A stretch of 64,000 nt of DNA from Qipengyuania sphaerica (GCF_019711595.1 NZ_JAIGNR010000003.1:310001-374000); one strand, 5' to 3'; positions 49,194 through 59,001 are shown, counted from the first letter of the stretch. Notes: generated by a model not told the origin, from the letters alone. Made by a program: numbers and translations.

Positions 49194-49940
49194 GTGGAGC
49201 TGATCGGCGGCTATTCGGCGGCGGCCATAATCGCCGCGCTGCTGGCCGCTTTCGGCTCCGCCTTCGTGCGCGGGCTTACGGGGTTCGGCATGGCGATCCT
49301 GCTGGTGCCGATCCTCGCGCTGGCGCTCTCGCCGATCCACGCGGTGTTGCTGACGAACTTCCTCTCGGTCTTTATCGGTGTGTCCGAAATCCGCCGCCTG
49401 TTGCGCGGAGCCGAGCGGTCGGCCTGGGTCATCATCGCGCTGGTGGCGGTGACGACGCCGGTCGGCCTCTACCTGCTCAGCATCACCAGCACCGACGTGG
49501 CGCGGGTGGCGATTGCAGGGATTGCCTTGTCGGCCTTTGCGGCGGTCCTCCTTCCCCGTCGCGGCGCGCTCGACCACCATCCGGCGACCACCACAGGCGT
49601 CGGCGTGCTCAGCGGTCTGATGACGGGCTATGCGGGCATGCCCGGCCCGCCGGTGGTGCCCTATTATGTCGGGCGCGATATCCCGCGCGAGGTGGCCAAG
49701 GCATCGATGATGCTGATCTTCACCTGCGCCTCGACCGCCGGCATTGCGAGCGGCGCGGCGCTGGGCGTGCTCGAATGGTCGCAACTGGTGCTGGCCGGAC
49801 TGCTCTTCCCCGCCGTGCTGCTGGGCAACTGGCTGGGCAACCGCGCATCGGGCCGGATCGAGGACCGGACCTGGCGCATCTGCGTGGGGCTTGTGCTCGG
49901 CGGCGCTGCCTTGGCGGCGCTGTGGAAGGCTTTCGCCTGA
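49194..49940 (+). CDS. TauE/SafE family sulfite exporter-like protein
   Basis: 248 residues from GTG, seven to eight hydrophobic segments. The family segment FVRGLTGFGMAILLVPILAL near 20-40 and the second GLMTGYAGMPGPPVVPYYV block are present. Exports small anions such as sulfite or sulfoacetate; the substrate is unknown. Follows thrS by 7 bases. Confidence 0.85.
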   Translation: MELIGGYSAAAIIAALLAAFGSAFVRGLTGFGMAILLVPILALALSPIHAVLLTNFLSVFIGVSEIRRLLRGAERSAWVIIALVAVTTPVGLYLLSITSTDVARVAIAGIALSAFAAVLLPRRGALDHHPATTTGVGVLSGLMTGYAGMPGPPVVPYYVGRDIPREVAKASMMLIFTCASTAGIASGAALGVLEWSQLVLAGLLFPAVLLGNWLGNRASGRIEDRTWRICVGLVLGGAALAALWKAFA

Positions 49941-49981
49941 AAGGACCTGTCCAAGCGCCCGAAAAGCGCTAAACCGGCCAT

Positions 49982-50902
49982 ATGGAGCGGGTCGGGGTCA
50001 GGATAGTCTTCGCATGCGGGGTCGCGGCGATCGTGCTGCGAACGCTGCTCGATAGCGACTTTGCCACCAGCACGCTGGTCTATATCCTCGTGCCCTTCGT
50101 GTTCTCCGCTGCGCTCTATTTCCTCGTGCCGAGCGCGAAGGGCGAAGGCGTGGTCGCCGATTTCCTCAACCATCTGCGCATCGTCACCATCGGCTTCCTG
50201 CTGACCTCGGCCTTCCTGTTCGAGGGCTTCATCTGCGTGCTGATGTTCATGCCGATCTACTATTTCCTCGCCACTCTGGCCTTCGTGTTCGCATGGCTGC
50301 TCAAGCGCCGCGAGGACAAGAACCGGCTGCAGGTCGTCGCGATCCCGGCGCTGGTGCTGGTCGCTGCTGCCGAAGGGCTGATTCCCGCCACGACCTTCGA
50401 GCGGGAGGAGGCGCAAACCTTCTCCGCCTACAGCCCGCAGTCGGTCGCAGAGCTTAAAGCGAACATGGCCGAGCCGATCACCTTTTCCGGCGAGCGGCAC
50501 TGGTTCCTGAAGCTCTTCCCGCTGCCCGACCGGGTGGAGGCAAGCAGCCTTGCCGCAGGTGACGTCCACAAGCTCCACTTCACCTATCGCCGCTGGGGCT
50601 TCACCAATGTCCACAAGGGCGAGATGCATGTAAAAATCACCGAGGTGGGGACGCGCACCATCGCGACCGAGATCACGCGCAACGACAGTTACCTTGCCAA
50701 CTATCTCGACGTCCACGGTACGCGTATCCGCTTCGAGCCGGTGGCGGATGGGGGCACCAAGATCCACCTCACCGTGCTGTCGCGCCGCACGCTCGATCCG
50801 GTGTGGTATTTCGGGCCGGTGCAGCAGTTGGCGACGAAGAATTCGGCGCGCTTCTTCATCGAGGAGATCATCGCGCGCCATCCGGTCGAGGAACTCGAAT
50901 AG
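49982..50902 (+). CDS. Membrane protein with soluble C-terminal domain, unknown
   Basis: 306 residues. Four hydrophobic helices fill the first ~130 residues; the C-terminal half is soluble (from about EGLIPATTFEREEAQ) and ends in an alternating beta pattern with a long helix, possibly an SRPBCC-like lipid-binding domain. I do not recognise the family. It sits between the sulfite exporter and the desaturase, 9 bases before the latter, so they probably form one transcript. Confidence 0.6.
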   Translation: MERVGVRIVFACGVAAIVLRTLLDSDFATSTLVYILVPFVFSAALYFLVPSAKGEGVVADFLNHLRIVTIGFLLTSAFLFEGFICVLMFMPIYYFLATLAFVFAWLLKRREDKNRLQVVAIPALVLVAAAEGLIPATTFEREEAQTFSAYSPQSVAELKANMAEPITFSGERHWFLKLFPLPDRVEASSLAAGDVHKLHFTYRRWGFTNVHKGEMHVKITEVGTRTIATEITRNDSYLANYLDVHGTRIRFEPVADGGTKIHLTVLSRRTLDPVWYFGPVQQLATKNSARFFIEEIIARHPVEELE

Positions 50903-50911
50903 GGAGGGGTT

Positions 50912-51898
50912 ATGGGACGCGCACTGCAAACAGGGAGCGAAGCCTTCAAGGTCAATTCGCTGACCGGGCTCGACGAAGCCCGGCCCGACAAGGGGCGCGT
51001 GGTGTGGGACCCGGCGCGCTCGATCTGGAACATGAGTTTCCTGTTCGGTGCGCTGATCCTCGGCCCGCTATACTTCACCTGGGGCGCCTTCGCGGTGTTT
51101 TTGGCCCTGAGTGCAGTGACGCTGTGCGCGGGCCATTCGGTCGGCTTCCACCGCCGGCTGATCCATCGCAGTTTCGAATGCCCCAAATGGCTCGAGCGCA
51201 CCTTGGTCTACATGGGCACGCTGGTCGGCATGGGCGGCCCGATCTGGACCATCGGCCTGCATGACAGCCGCGACTGGGCGCAGCGCGAGGAGGACTGCCA
51301 CTGGTTCCTTCGCCACGGCAAGCCGCTGTGGATCGAAGGCTTCTACTACCTCAATTTCAAGCTCATCCTCGACCGCCCACCCGGGTTCGATCCGGGGCCG
51401 GAGATCGCGGGCGATCCCTTCTATCGCTTCCTCCAGAAGACCTGGATGCTGCACCAGATCCCCATTGCGCTTGCGCTGTTCGCGATCGGCGGCTGGGCGT
51501 GGGTAGTGTGGGGCGTAATCGTGCGCGTGGCGGCCTGCACCACGATGCACTGGTTCATTTCCTACTTCGCGCATAGCCGCGGGCCGCAGGACTGGCATCT
51601 CGACGGCGCGGCGCTGCAGGCGCACAACGTCCCGATCATGGCGATCCCGACTATGGGCGAGAGCTGGCATTGCAACCACCACGCTTTCCCGCGCTCGGCG
51701 GCGCACGGCCTCTATCCGGGTCAGATCGACCTCGGCTTCCAGTTCATCCGCCTGCTCGAGAAGCTGGGACTGGCGTGGGACATCAAGCTACCCTCCAACC
51801 TCCCCCCGCGCCCCGGCATCAGCCCGATGAGCGAGCGCGCCTTCTCGGTCACCGCGCCGGGGCAGGCCGAGGTCTGCGGGAGGGCGGATGTCGCCTGA
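50912..51898 (+). CDS. Fatty acid desaturase (acyl-CoA delta-9 type)
   Basis: 328 residues. Histidine boxes for the di-iron site: GHSVGFHRRLIHRSF (H-x4-H type), HDSRDWAQREEDCHWF and WHCNHHAFPRSAAHG. Four membrane segments in the usual places. Introduces a double bond in acyl chains in the membrane. An upstream membrane gene with a lipid-binding-like domain may serve it. It overlaps the next small gene by 11 bases. Confidence 0.9.
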   Translation: MGRALQTGSEAFKVNSLTGLDEARPDKGRVVWDPARSIWNMSFLFGALILGPLYFTWGAFAVFLALSAVTLCAGHSVGFHRRLIHRSFECPKWLERTLVYMGTLVGMGGPIWTIGLHDSRDWAQREEDCHWFLRHGKPLWIEGFYYLNFKLILDRPPGFDPGPEIAGDPFYRFLQKTWMLHQIPIALALFAIGGWAWVVWGVIVRVAACTTMHWFISYFAHSRGPQDWHLDGAALQAHNVPIMAIPTMGESWHCNHHAFPRSAAHGLYPGQIDLGFQFIRLLEKLGLAWDIKLPSNLPPRPGISPMSERAFSVTAPGQAEVCGRADVA

Positions 51899-52226
51899 CG
51901 AGCGGCCATACCGGCTCGACACGGGCGAGGAGAGCGTCTGGCTTGCACGGCTGGGCGATCTCGTCCTGCCGCTGCCGAATTTCCGGTGGCGGCGCGAGGC
52001 TCTGGCCGTCCACGACCGCAATCACGAACTGACCGGATACGGTTTTTCGGCCGCGGACGAATGCCGGCTGGCCGCATGGGAGCTTGGTAGCCGCTGCTAC
52101 GATCACTGGGGCGCGCGGCTGCTGTGTCGGTTCCTGGTGGTCGCGGGCATGCTCTACGGACCGCGCAGCATCATTGCCGCCTACAGAAACGGTCGTAGCC
52201 ACCTGGCGATGTCGGGAAAATTTTAG
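51888..52226 (+). CDS. Small unknown protein
   Basis: 112 residues from ATG 51888, overlapping the desaturase end by 11 bases. Mixed charged sequence with one hydrophobic stretch near 80-95 (LLCRFLVVAGMLYG). No recognised family. Its 3' end overlaps the oppositely directed 42-residue ORF by four bases. Supported mainly by the coupling and natural composition. Confidence 0.55.
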   Translation: MSPDERPYRLDTGEESVWLARLGDLVLPLPNFRWRREALAVHDRNHELTGYGFSAADECRLAAWELGSRCYDHWGARLLCRFLVVAGMLYGPRSIIAAYRNGRSHLAMSGKF

Positions 52227-52351
52227 AAGGGCAGTGCGGGTCCGGCGAAAATCGCCGCGAGGCCGCAGCCGGTCACCAGCGCGACGCGTGCCATTTCGCC
52301 CAGCGGGAGCGCCGGGACATGGATGCGTGCGAGAGCGATAGCTTTTGCCAT
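52223..52351 (-). CDS. Putative 42-residue membrane microprotein
   Basis: Reads MAKAIALARIHVPALPLGEM and then a hydrophobic segment (VALVTGCGLAAIFAGPALPF). Upstream AGG is only 7 bases before ATG, and GGAG lies further out. It is between the convergent 112-residue gene and agmatine deiminase. No homologue in mind; a chance ORF cannot be excluded. Confidence 0.4.
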   Translation of the reverse strand: MAKAIALARIHVPALPLGEMARVALVTGCGLAAIFAGPALPF

Positions 52352-52386
52352 GACGCCTATTCTCCGCCCAAATTCCTAACGAAAGG

Positions 52387-53391
52387 TTAAATTCGCGCCC
52401 GGGCAGAGGGCATTTGCTGGCTGGCGCAGTGGAATCCGCCGCCCCCTGCCAGCACCGCATCGCCGCGAACCCCTATGGTTGCGCGATCGGGGAAGAGTTC
52501 GGCGATGGCCGCCACGCCGTCCTCGTCATGCGGGCTGCCGAAGGTCGGCACCACTACGAGATGGCTGGTAATGGCGAAATTGGCGTAGCTTGCCGGCTCC
52601 ACCCGGTCGCCGCTGGTCACGAGGCCGGGCGAGGGGATTTCCTTCACCGTCACCCCTGCCTCTTCGGCGCGGGCCCTGGCATCGGCATAGATATCCGCGT
52701 TGGGATCGTCCTTGCCCGTCGCGCGGGGCAGCGCGAGCGTATTCGCCCCGACGAAGCGCGCGAGATTGTCGACATGGCCATCGGTGTGGTCGTTGATCAG
52801 CCCCTCTCCGAGCCAGAGCACACGGGTGAAGCCGAGGTCGCGTTCCAGCCGCTCCTCGATATCCTCGCGCGAAAGCTGCGGGTTGCGATTGGGGTTGAGC
52901 AGGCATTGCTCGGTGGTCGCAACGAGGCCGGTGCCGTCGCCATCGATCGCCCCGCCTTCGAGGATCCAGTCGGCGACTTCGAGCGGCAGGCTGGCGTCCT
53001 CTGCCAGCTGCGCACCGACCGTCTGGTCGCCATCCATCAAATATTTCCCGCCCCAGCCGTTGAAGCCGAACCGCTGCGCCATGCGGTGGCCGGTGAGGTC
53101 CGCCAGCACCAGCGGTCCGGTATCGCGCAACCAGACATCGCCATAGGTCAGACGCTCCAGCTTGACCGCGCCGCTGACGAGATCGCGCGCGCGCTGCTCG
53201 TTATTGGCATCGCGCACCAGCAGGCGGACTTCCTGCCCGCTCACCGCCACGGCATTGGCGAAAGCGGCGATCTGCTCCTGCGCGCGCGGCAGGACTTCGG
53301 GCCATTCGTCGGCATCGTGCGGGAAACCGATCCACAGCCAGTCCTGCGGCGCCCATTCGGGGGGCATGGTCCATCGGGGAGTATCGCTCAT
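52387..53391 (-). CDS. aguA: Agmatine deiminase family protein
   Basis: 334 residues from ATG 53391; the upstream frame overlaps a terminator and is not likely translated. Blocks GFPHDADEW, VRDTGP-like VWLRDTGPLV, GWGGKYL, GGAIDGDG and LEGGAIDGDG match PAD_porph/agmatine deiminase. The active cysteine is in the C-terminal GGGGFHCASQQMP. It converts agmatine to N-carbamoylputrescine; no aguB hydrolase is adjacent. Confidence 0.88.
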   Translation of the reverse strand: MSDTPRWTMPPEWAPQDWLWIGFPHDADEWPEVLPRAQEQIAAFANAVAVSGQEVRLLVRDANNEQRARDLVSGAVKLERLTYGDVWLRDTGPLVLADLTGHRMAQRFGFNGWGGKYLMDGDQTVGAQLAEDASLPLEVADWILEGGAIDGDGTGLVATTEQCLLNPNRNPQLSREDIEERLERDLGFTRVLWLGEGLINDHTDGHVDNLARFVGANTLALPRATGKDDPNADIYADARARAEEAGVTVKEIPSPGLVTSGDRVEPASYANFAITSHLVVVPTFGSPHDEDGVAAIAELFPDRATIGVRGDAVLAGGGGFHCASQQMPSARARI

Positions 53392-53429
53392 AGCGCTGCG
53401 GTTAGGCGCGCCCGGCGGGGCTAGGCAAC

Positions 53430-53457
53430 AAAAAAGGGGACGCCGAAGCGCCCCCTT
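53430..53457 (-). terminator. Intrinsic terminator of the flotillin operon
   Basis: On the minus strand GGGGGCGC and GCGTCCCC (one G-U) enclose a TTCG tetraloop, flanked by AA/TT pairs and followed by six T (53435-53430). It lies 22 bases beyond the flotillin stop. Confidence 0.85.
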
Positions 53458-53479
53458 CCCTTTGCATATCGCCGGTCGA

Positions 53480-55234
53480 TCAGGCGTCGGCTTTCTCGCC
53501 GTCATCCTTCTTCGACTTGCCGTTTGCCGGAAGCGCCCGCGGTTTGACGGCCGGCTCTTCCTTGGCTTCTGCGGCGTCGCTGTCGGCTTCGAAACCGCCG
53601 GTCTGCTCGGCCGGGCCCTTGACCAGGCTGTTCAGGCTCGAGCCGTCGAGGCCCAGTTCCTTCATCAGCCCGTCGAGCACCGGAGCCTGCGCGCGGTAGG
53701 CGAGTGCTGCGCTGACCGCATCGGTCGCGAGGTTGCCCGATCCGCCGCCGGTACCGGCTGCTCCGCCGGAGCCGCCTTTCCCGCCGCCGTTGGTAAGGCC
53801 GTCGACCTGGACGATCTTGATGCTCTCGATCGCTTCCATCGGCTTGGCGCTTTCGCGGACGAGGTCCGGGAGCACCTTCAGGAGCGCCAGCTTGGTCTGC
53901 AGGCTGATCTGGTCCGAGGACAGGATGTTGGCCGCCTCGTTGATCGCCTTCTGACCGGCAGCTTCGACTTCGAAGCGGACACGCGCAGCTTCTGCACGCA
54001 GCTTCTCGGCCTCGGCCTCACCCTGCGCTTCGAGACGCAGCGCTTCGGCGCGGTTGGTGGCAGCATCCTTCTCGGCCTCGGCTTCCACGCGGACGCTGAT
54101 TGCGTCGCGCTCTGCCTGCTTCGAAGCCTCGATCAGTTCGATGCGCTTCATGCGCTCGGCGATCTCGGTCTCGCGGCTGGTCGAAACCTGCTCCTCGGCG
54201 GCAACCGCCTTGGCGCGGGCTTCGTCGGCTTCCGCCTTGGCCTGGCTTTCCTCACGGCTCTTGTTCTGCACCGCGATCTGCTGCTCCTGCCGGGCGATTT
54301 CGAGCGCCCGCTGCTGGTCGATCCGCGCCTCTTCGACGAGACGGTCGGCCTCGATCTGCTGCGCGTCGACCTGCTTCTTGGCCTCGATCCTCGCGGCATC
54401 GGCCTCGCGCTGGCGCTCGGCCTGTTCGCGGGCGATTTCCGAAGACTGCGCGGCGCGGCGGATTTCCACCTCGCGCTCCTGCTGGAGGCGGGCATATTCC
54501 TTGTCGCGTCCGATTTCGAAGCTCCGGGCATCTGCCTCGAGGTTCTTCGTCTCCATCTGCACGCGCGTGTCCTGCTCGATGTCGTTGCGCAGTTTCTTGC
54601 GCGCCTCGATCTGCTCGGTCAGCTTGGTGAGACCTTCGGCGTCGAAGGCGTTGTTGGCGTTGAAGTGCTCGATGCTCGTCTGGTCGAGGCCGGTCAGCGA
54701 GACCGATTCAAGCTCCAGGCCGTTCATGGCGAGGTCGTTCGACGACACCTGCTGCACCTTCTGGACGAAGTCGGCACGCTGTTCGTGCAGCTCGTTCATC
54801 GTCATGCCCGCAGCAACGCTGCGCAGCGCGTCGACGAACTTGCCTTCGACGAGGTCCTTGAGCATTTCCGGCTGCATCGTGCGCTGGCCCAGCGTCTGCG
54901 CGGCCATGGCGATGGCTTCGCTATCGGGCTTCACGCGGACGTAGAACTCGGCCTTCACGTCGATCCGCAGGCGGTCGAGCGTGATCAGCGCCTCGCCGTC
55001 GCGGCGGACGACGCTGAGCACGAGCGTGTTCATGTTGACCGGCATGGTTTCATGGAAGACCGGCAGCACCAGAGCGCCCCCGTTCATCACGACCTTCTCG
55101 CCGCCGACACCGGTACGCACAAAGGCGACTTCCTTCGACGCGCGGCGATAGAGTTTTGCCAGGAACAGTCCCAGGGTGAGCACGGCGATGACGCCGGCCA
55201 CGATCAGGACCAGTGTGTTGGATAGAATGTCCAT
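53480..55234 (-). CDS. Flotillin family protein (YqiK-like)
   Basis: 584 residues. An N-terminal hydrophobic anchor (about 6-26) is followed by a band-7/SPFH domain (30-220), and then a very long Glu/Ala/Lys/Arg-rich coiled coil (220-440). The C-terminal tail is Gly-rich then Lys/Glu-rich. Flotillins organise membrane microdomains. A NfeD/YqiJ-like partner gene is 12 bases upstream, the standard pairing. Confidence 0.93.
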   Translation of the reverse strand: MDILSNTLVLIVAGVIAVLTLGLFLAKLYRRASKEVAFVRTGVGGEKVVMNGGALVLPVFHETMPVNMNTLVLSVVRRDGEALITLDRLRIDVKAEFYVRVKPDSEAIAMAAQTLGQRTMQPEMLKDLVEGKFVDALRSVAAGMTMNELHEQRADFVQKVQQVSSNDLAMNGLELESVSLTGLDQTSIEHFNANNAFDAEGLTKLTEQIEARKKLRNDIEQDTRVQMETKNLEADARSFEIGRDKEYARLQQEREVEIRRAAQSSEIAREQAERQREADAARIEAKKQVDAQQIEADRLVEEARIDQQRALEIARQEQQIAVQNKSREESQAKAEADEARAKAVAAEEQVSTSRETEIAERMKRIELIEASKQAERDAISVRVEAEAEKDAATNRAEALRLEAQGEAEAEKLRAEAARVRFEVEAAGQKAINEAANILSSDQISLQTKLALLKVLPDLVRESAKPMEAIESIKIVQVDGLTNGGGKGGSGGAAGTGGGSGNLATDAVSAALAYRAQAPVLDGLMKELGLDGSSLNSLVKGPAEQTGGFEADSDAAEAKEEPAVKPRALPANGKSKKDDGEKADA

Positions 55235-55246
55235 TTCTCCTCCTTC

Positions 55247-55873
55247 TTAGTTTCGAGCAGGCGACAGGCGGCGTTCTGCCAGCGCTGTGCCGTAGAAAGT
55301 GTTCTCCTCGCGGCGGACGAGGAGGACCTCGTCGCCGGCGTGGAATTCGGATGCGCCCTCGTGCGGTTCGACCATCACGTAATGCGACTGGCCGTGCACG
55401 TCCTTCACCCGGGCGCGGGCGGGCGAACCTGCCCTCGCTATGCCTTCGGTGATTGCCGCGCGGCGGCCCACCAGCGTGTCGATACCGACCGCGCTGGTTT
55501 CGTCCTGCGGCAGGATGCGGCCCAAGGGCCTCGCGATGAGCGAGGTCACCGGCAGGGCAGCGGCGCCTGCAAGGACACCCGCCAGCCATGCGTCGAGCGG
55601 TCCGCCGGTGAAGCCTTCTGCCAATTCCTGTATCCCGAGGCCGAGGGCCGCGAAGAAGAACAGGAACACGACCAGCCATACCGTAAGTGGTACCCGGCCG
55701 AGGCCGAGCAGCGTCAGCAGCCCGTCGACGGGGCCCGCGCTTATGGCTCCATCGCCATCGGTGTCGATATCGATGTCGATATCGAGCACGCCCAGCACCT
55801 GGATCACCAGCAGCGCCGCCATCAGCAACAAGGCTATCGCGAAGGGCGCGTTATAGGGCTCCAGTAATGTCAT
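55247..55873 (-). CDS. YqiJ/NfeD-like membrane partner of flotillin
   Basis: 208 residues. Hydrophobic N-terminus and three membrane segments up to about 120, then an OB-fold-type beta domain with GRRAAITEGIARAGSPARARVKD and HAGDEVLLVRREENTFYG. It precedes flotillin on the same strand. Palindrome-like TATTCCTACG sites lie upstream (55983-55992). Likely part of the same stress-linked operon. Confidence 0.8.
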   Translation of the reverse strand: MTLLEPYNAPFAIALLLMAALLVIQVLGVLDIDIDIDTDGDGAISAGPVDGLLTLLGLGRVPLTVWLVVFLFFFAALGLGIQELAEGFTGGPLDAWLAGVLAGAAALPVTSLIARPLGRILPQDETSAVGIDTLVGRRAAITEGIARAGSPARARVKDVHGQSHYVMVEPHEGASEFHAGDEVLLVRREENTFYGTALAERRLSPARN

Positions 55874-56060
55874 CTAACCCCCTTTCATTGGCGTAGGAAA
55901 TACCGGCCCCCGGCACCAGCCGAAAGCGGATCGTCCTACTGTTGTAGTCATGTGGTTCACTTAGCAAATTCCACCGATCTTCCGTAGGAATATGCGACGA
56001 ACCGAGTTCGATTTTTCCCGCAATTGCGCGGGTTTGACTTGGATTATCCGTATTTCGACT

Positions 56061-57359
56061 TCAGTTCGTCGTAATGCGCAGCGGCAGCGTCTTGAGCCCG
56101 CCGACGAAGGTCGATTTGGCGCGCTTGGGCTCGCCTGCCAGCTCCACCGTTTCGATCCGGTCGAGCAGCGCTTCGAACAGGATGCGCATCTCCAGCCGCG
56201 CGAGGTGGAGGCCGAGGCACTGGTGTGCACCCGCCCCGAAGGCGAGGTGGCGGTTGGGGCTGCGGCTCGCGTCGAACCGGCGCGGGTTCTCGAACTGGTC
56301 GGGGTCGTGATTGGCGGCGACGTAATTGATCATCAGCCATTCGCCCCTGGCGATCTGCTGCCCGCCGACTTCGGTGTCTTCGGCTGCCGTGCGCATGAAA
56401 TGCTGCACGGGGCTGGTCCAGCGGATCGCCTCTTCCACGATGCCGGGCAGGAGCGAGCGATCCTCGCGCACGCGCTCCCATTGCTCGGGATCGCGCGCCA
56501 GCGCCAGCATCGCGCCCGCCGTGCTGGCCGAGGTGGTGTCGTGCCCGGCGGCGGCGACGATGATGTAATAGCCCATCATGTCGCGGTCATTGAGCGGCTC
56601 GCCGTCGACGGTCGCATTGGCAATCACGCTGGCGACATCGTCGGTCGGATTGGCGCGTTTCTCGGCCGTGAGCTTCGCGAAATAGGCCTCGAAATCCTTT
56701 ACCGCGCCCGCGACCAGCTGGGTGATCGCCTCGGGAGGCAAATCCTTCATGCCCGACTGGTTGAGGTCCTCGTCCTGCCCGCCGAACATTTGCTGGGTGA
56801 GCATCAGCATGCGCGGCTCGTCTTCCTCGGGTACGCCGAGGATCTGCATCACGACGTGCAAGGGATAGGGCTGCGAGACCAGCTTGCAGAAATCGGCCTC
56901 CGGTCCTGCTTCGATCAGCCGGTCGACCGTCCGCTGCGCCAGTTCGCGCACCTCCTCCTCGATCCGGGAGAGGCTCTTGGGCATGAACCATTCCTGCGTC
57001 AGCTTGCGATACTTCATGTGGATCGGCGCATCGAAGGTGACGAGGCTGGCGACCATATGCTCGCTGCCGCCCGAAAAGGCCTTGGCGAACTCGATCCCCT
57101 CGGTGAGGCTGAAGACAACCGTGCGCGGATTGTTGAGGAAGGTCGCATTGTCCTTCGAAATCCGCATCACGTCGTCGTAGCGGGTGACCAGCCAGAAGGG
57201 CGGGTGGCGGTTTTCCGGATCCTCGACCCAGGCGACCGGCTTTTCCTCGCGCAGCACATCGAAAGTATCGAGCAGCGGATCCCAGTCCGCATAGCTCAGG
57301 GGCGAGATGATCGCATAGGCGGTTTGCGGATCAAGCCGGGGCTTCGCCTGCGTCGCCAT
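56061..57359 (-). CDS. CYP108-like cytochrome P450
   Basis: 432 residues. I-helix AAAGHDTTSAS, VRWTSPVQHFMRTA (ExxR neighbourhood: EEAIRW) and heme-binding FGAGAHQCLG with ligand Cys381. The C-terminal third resembles CYP108 (terpineol hydroxylase) in its TSFVGG-like end. Overlaps the acyl-CoA synthetase stop (TAATG) and so is co-translated with it. Substrate unknown, possibly a terpenoid or fatty acid. Confidence 0.82.
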   Translation of the reverse strand: MATQAKPRLDPQTAYAIISPLSYADWDPLLDTFDVLREEKPVAWVEDPENRHPPFWLVTRYDDVMRISKDNATFLNNPRTVVFSLTEGIEFAKAFSGGSEHMVASLVTFDAPIHMKYRKLTQEWFMPKSLSRIEEEVRELAQRTVDRLIEAGPEADFCKLVSQPYPLHVVMQILGVPEEDEPRMLMLTQQMFGGQDEDLNQSGMKDLPPEAITQLVAGAVKDFEAYFAKLTAEKRANPTDDVASVIANATVDGEPLNDRDMMGYYIIVAAAGHDTTSASTAGAMLALARDPEQWERVREDRSLLPGIVEEAIRWTSPVQHFMRTAAEDTEVGGQQIARGEWLMINYVAANHDPDQFENPRRFDASRSPNRHLAFGAGAHQCLGLHLARLEMRILFEALLDRIETVELAGEPKRAKSTFVGGLKTLPLRITTN

Positions 57360-58894
57360 TAGGCTTCCTCCGCCTGCCTCGCATATTCGTCGCGCAGCTC
57401 GCGCTTGTAGAGCTTGCCGTTGGCCTCGCGCGGCAGTTCGGGGCGGAAGTCGAACAGCTTAGGCATCTTCACCTTGGAAAGGTTGGGCGCGAGGAATTCG
57501 CGAAGTTCGGCTTCCAGCGCCTCGCCTGCCTCGTCCATGTCCATAGGCTGCACGACCGCGACGACCTTCTCGCCGAAATCGGGACAGGGCGCGCCGATCA
57601 CGGCGGCGTCCATCACCTTGTCATGCGTGACCAGCAGGTTCTCGATCTCCTGCGGGTAGATGTTGACCCCGCCCGAGATGATCATGTGGCTCTTGCGGTC
57701 GGTGAGGAAGAGATAGCCGTCCTCGTCCAGGTGCCCGATATCGCCCAGCGTCATCCAGCCCTTGGGATGCATGGCATCGGCGGTCTTTGCGGGGTCGTTG
57801 TGATAGCTCGGTATGGTGTCGTTCTCGAAGAACAGCAGCCCGTCCTCGCCTGCGGGAAGCTCGTTCCCTTCGCCATCGCAGACATGGATCGTGCCGTAGA
57901 TCGCCTTGCCCACACTGCCTGGATGTTCGAGCCAGTCCTCGGCCTTGATCAGCGTCATGCCCACGCCTTCGGACCCGGCGTAATATTCGTTGATGATCGG
58001 CCCCCACCATTCGATCATCGCGCGCTTGATCGGAACCGGGCAGGGCGCGGCGGCATGGAGCGCGCGCTGGTGGCTCGAAAGGTCGTGCCCCTCGCGCTCT
58101 TCGGGTTCGAGCTTGAGCATGCGGACGAAATGCGTCGGCACCCACTGGCTGTCGGTGACGCGGTAACGCTCGATCGTCTCGAGCGCATGCACCGGGTCGA
58201 AATGCTCCATCACCACCACCGTGCCGCCAAGCCGCTGCGCGGTGGTGCACCAGCCTAGCGGTGCGGCATGGTAGAGCGGCGCGGGCGAGAGATAGACCAT
58301 GGAGCCATCGGCAGGCATGCCCGCACCCATTATGGCAAGGCCCACCAGCGGGTTGGGCGCGAGGATATCTTCGCTATCGGGCGGGGCGGGGCGTACGCCC
58401 TTCGGCGCGCCGGTCGTGCCGGAGGAATAGAGCATGTACTGCCCCGGCGCCTGGTCGGGGATCGGGTCGCCGCTTTGCCGGGCAAGCGCCGCCTCGTAAT
58501 TCTCCTCGCCCTCGCCGCCCACGGTCAGCACTTCCATATCGCCGCATTCGGCGCGGATGGCATCGATCCGGTCGTCGAACTTGCGGGTGGTGATGAGCAG
58601 CTTCACGCCGGCATCCTTCAGGATGTAGCAAATCTCCGGCGCGGTCAGCCGGGTGGAGACGGGCACCATCATCGTGCCCGCGCGCTGCGAACCCCAGACG
58701 ATGGGCAGGTAATGGAACGAATTTTCCATCAGCACGGCGAAATGGTCGCCTCGTCCCAGGCCCCGTTCGCGCAGCAGTTGCGCGAAGTGGTTCGCATAGA
58801 CATCCATCTGGCCATAGGTCATGACCTCGCCGCTCCCCGCCATGATGATCGCGGGGTGGTCCGGTCGGGTCTGGGCGTGCGTAATCGGGTGCAT
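57359..58894 (-). CDS. Acyl-CoA synthetase (AMP-dependent)
   Basis: 511 residues from ATG 58894 (AGAGGA upstream). ANL-family motifs YSSGTTGAPKGVR, PEFYGS-like EYYAGSEGVGMT, GDIGHLDEDGYLFLTDRKS and KLYKRELRD at the end, the latter carrying the catalytic lysine. It activates a carboxylic acid as CoA thioester and is coupled to the P450 gene. Together they suggest a small degradation module. Confidence 0.9.
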   Translation of the reverse strand: MHPITHAQTRPDHPAIIMAGSGEVMTYGQMDVYANHFAQLLRERGLGRGDHFAVLMENSFHYLPIVWGSQRAGTMMVPVSTRLTAPEICYILKDAGVKLLITTRKFDDRIDAIRAECGDMEVLTVGGEGEENYEAALARQSGDPIPDQAPGQYMLYSSGTTGAPKGVRPAPPDSEDILAPNPLVGLAIMGAGMPADGSMVYLSPAPLYHAAPLGWCTTAQRLGGTVVVMEHFDPVHALETIERYRVTDSQWVPTHFVRMLKLEPEEREGHDLSSHQRALHAAAPCPVPIKRAMIEWWGPIINEYYAGSEGVGMTLIKAEDWLEHPGSVGKAIYGTIHVCDGEGNELPAGEDGLLFFENDTIPSYHNDPAKTADAMHPKGWMTLGDIGHLDEDGYLFLTDRKSHMIISGGVNIYPQEIENLLVTHDKVMDAAVIGAPCPDFGEKVVAVVQPMDMDEAGEALEAELREFLAPNLSKVKMPKLFDFRPELPREANGKLYKRELRDEYARQAEEA

Positions 58895-59001
58895 CGGCCG
58901 TCCTCTCTCTCGTCCCGGCGATCCTCCTTTGCGGGATTCGTCCGGTTTCATCGAGAAACGTAACCGCCTGCGGGCATTGGGCAAGGAAAAACGCGGGCAA
59001 G

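Noticed and set aside
56017..56032. CCCGC-N6-GCGGG as terminator of the CYP108-like gene
   Set aside because: On the minus strand the hairpin is followed by A, not T, so it lacks the intrinsic terminator pattern.
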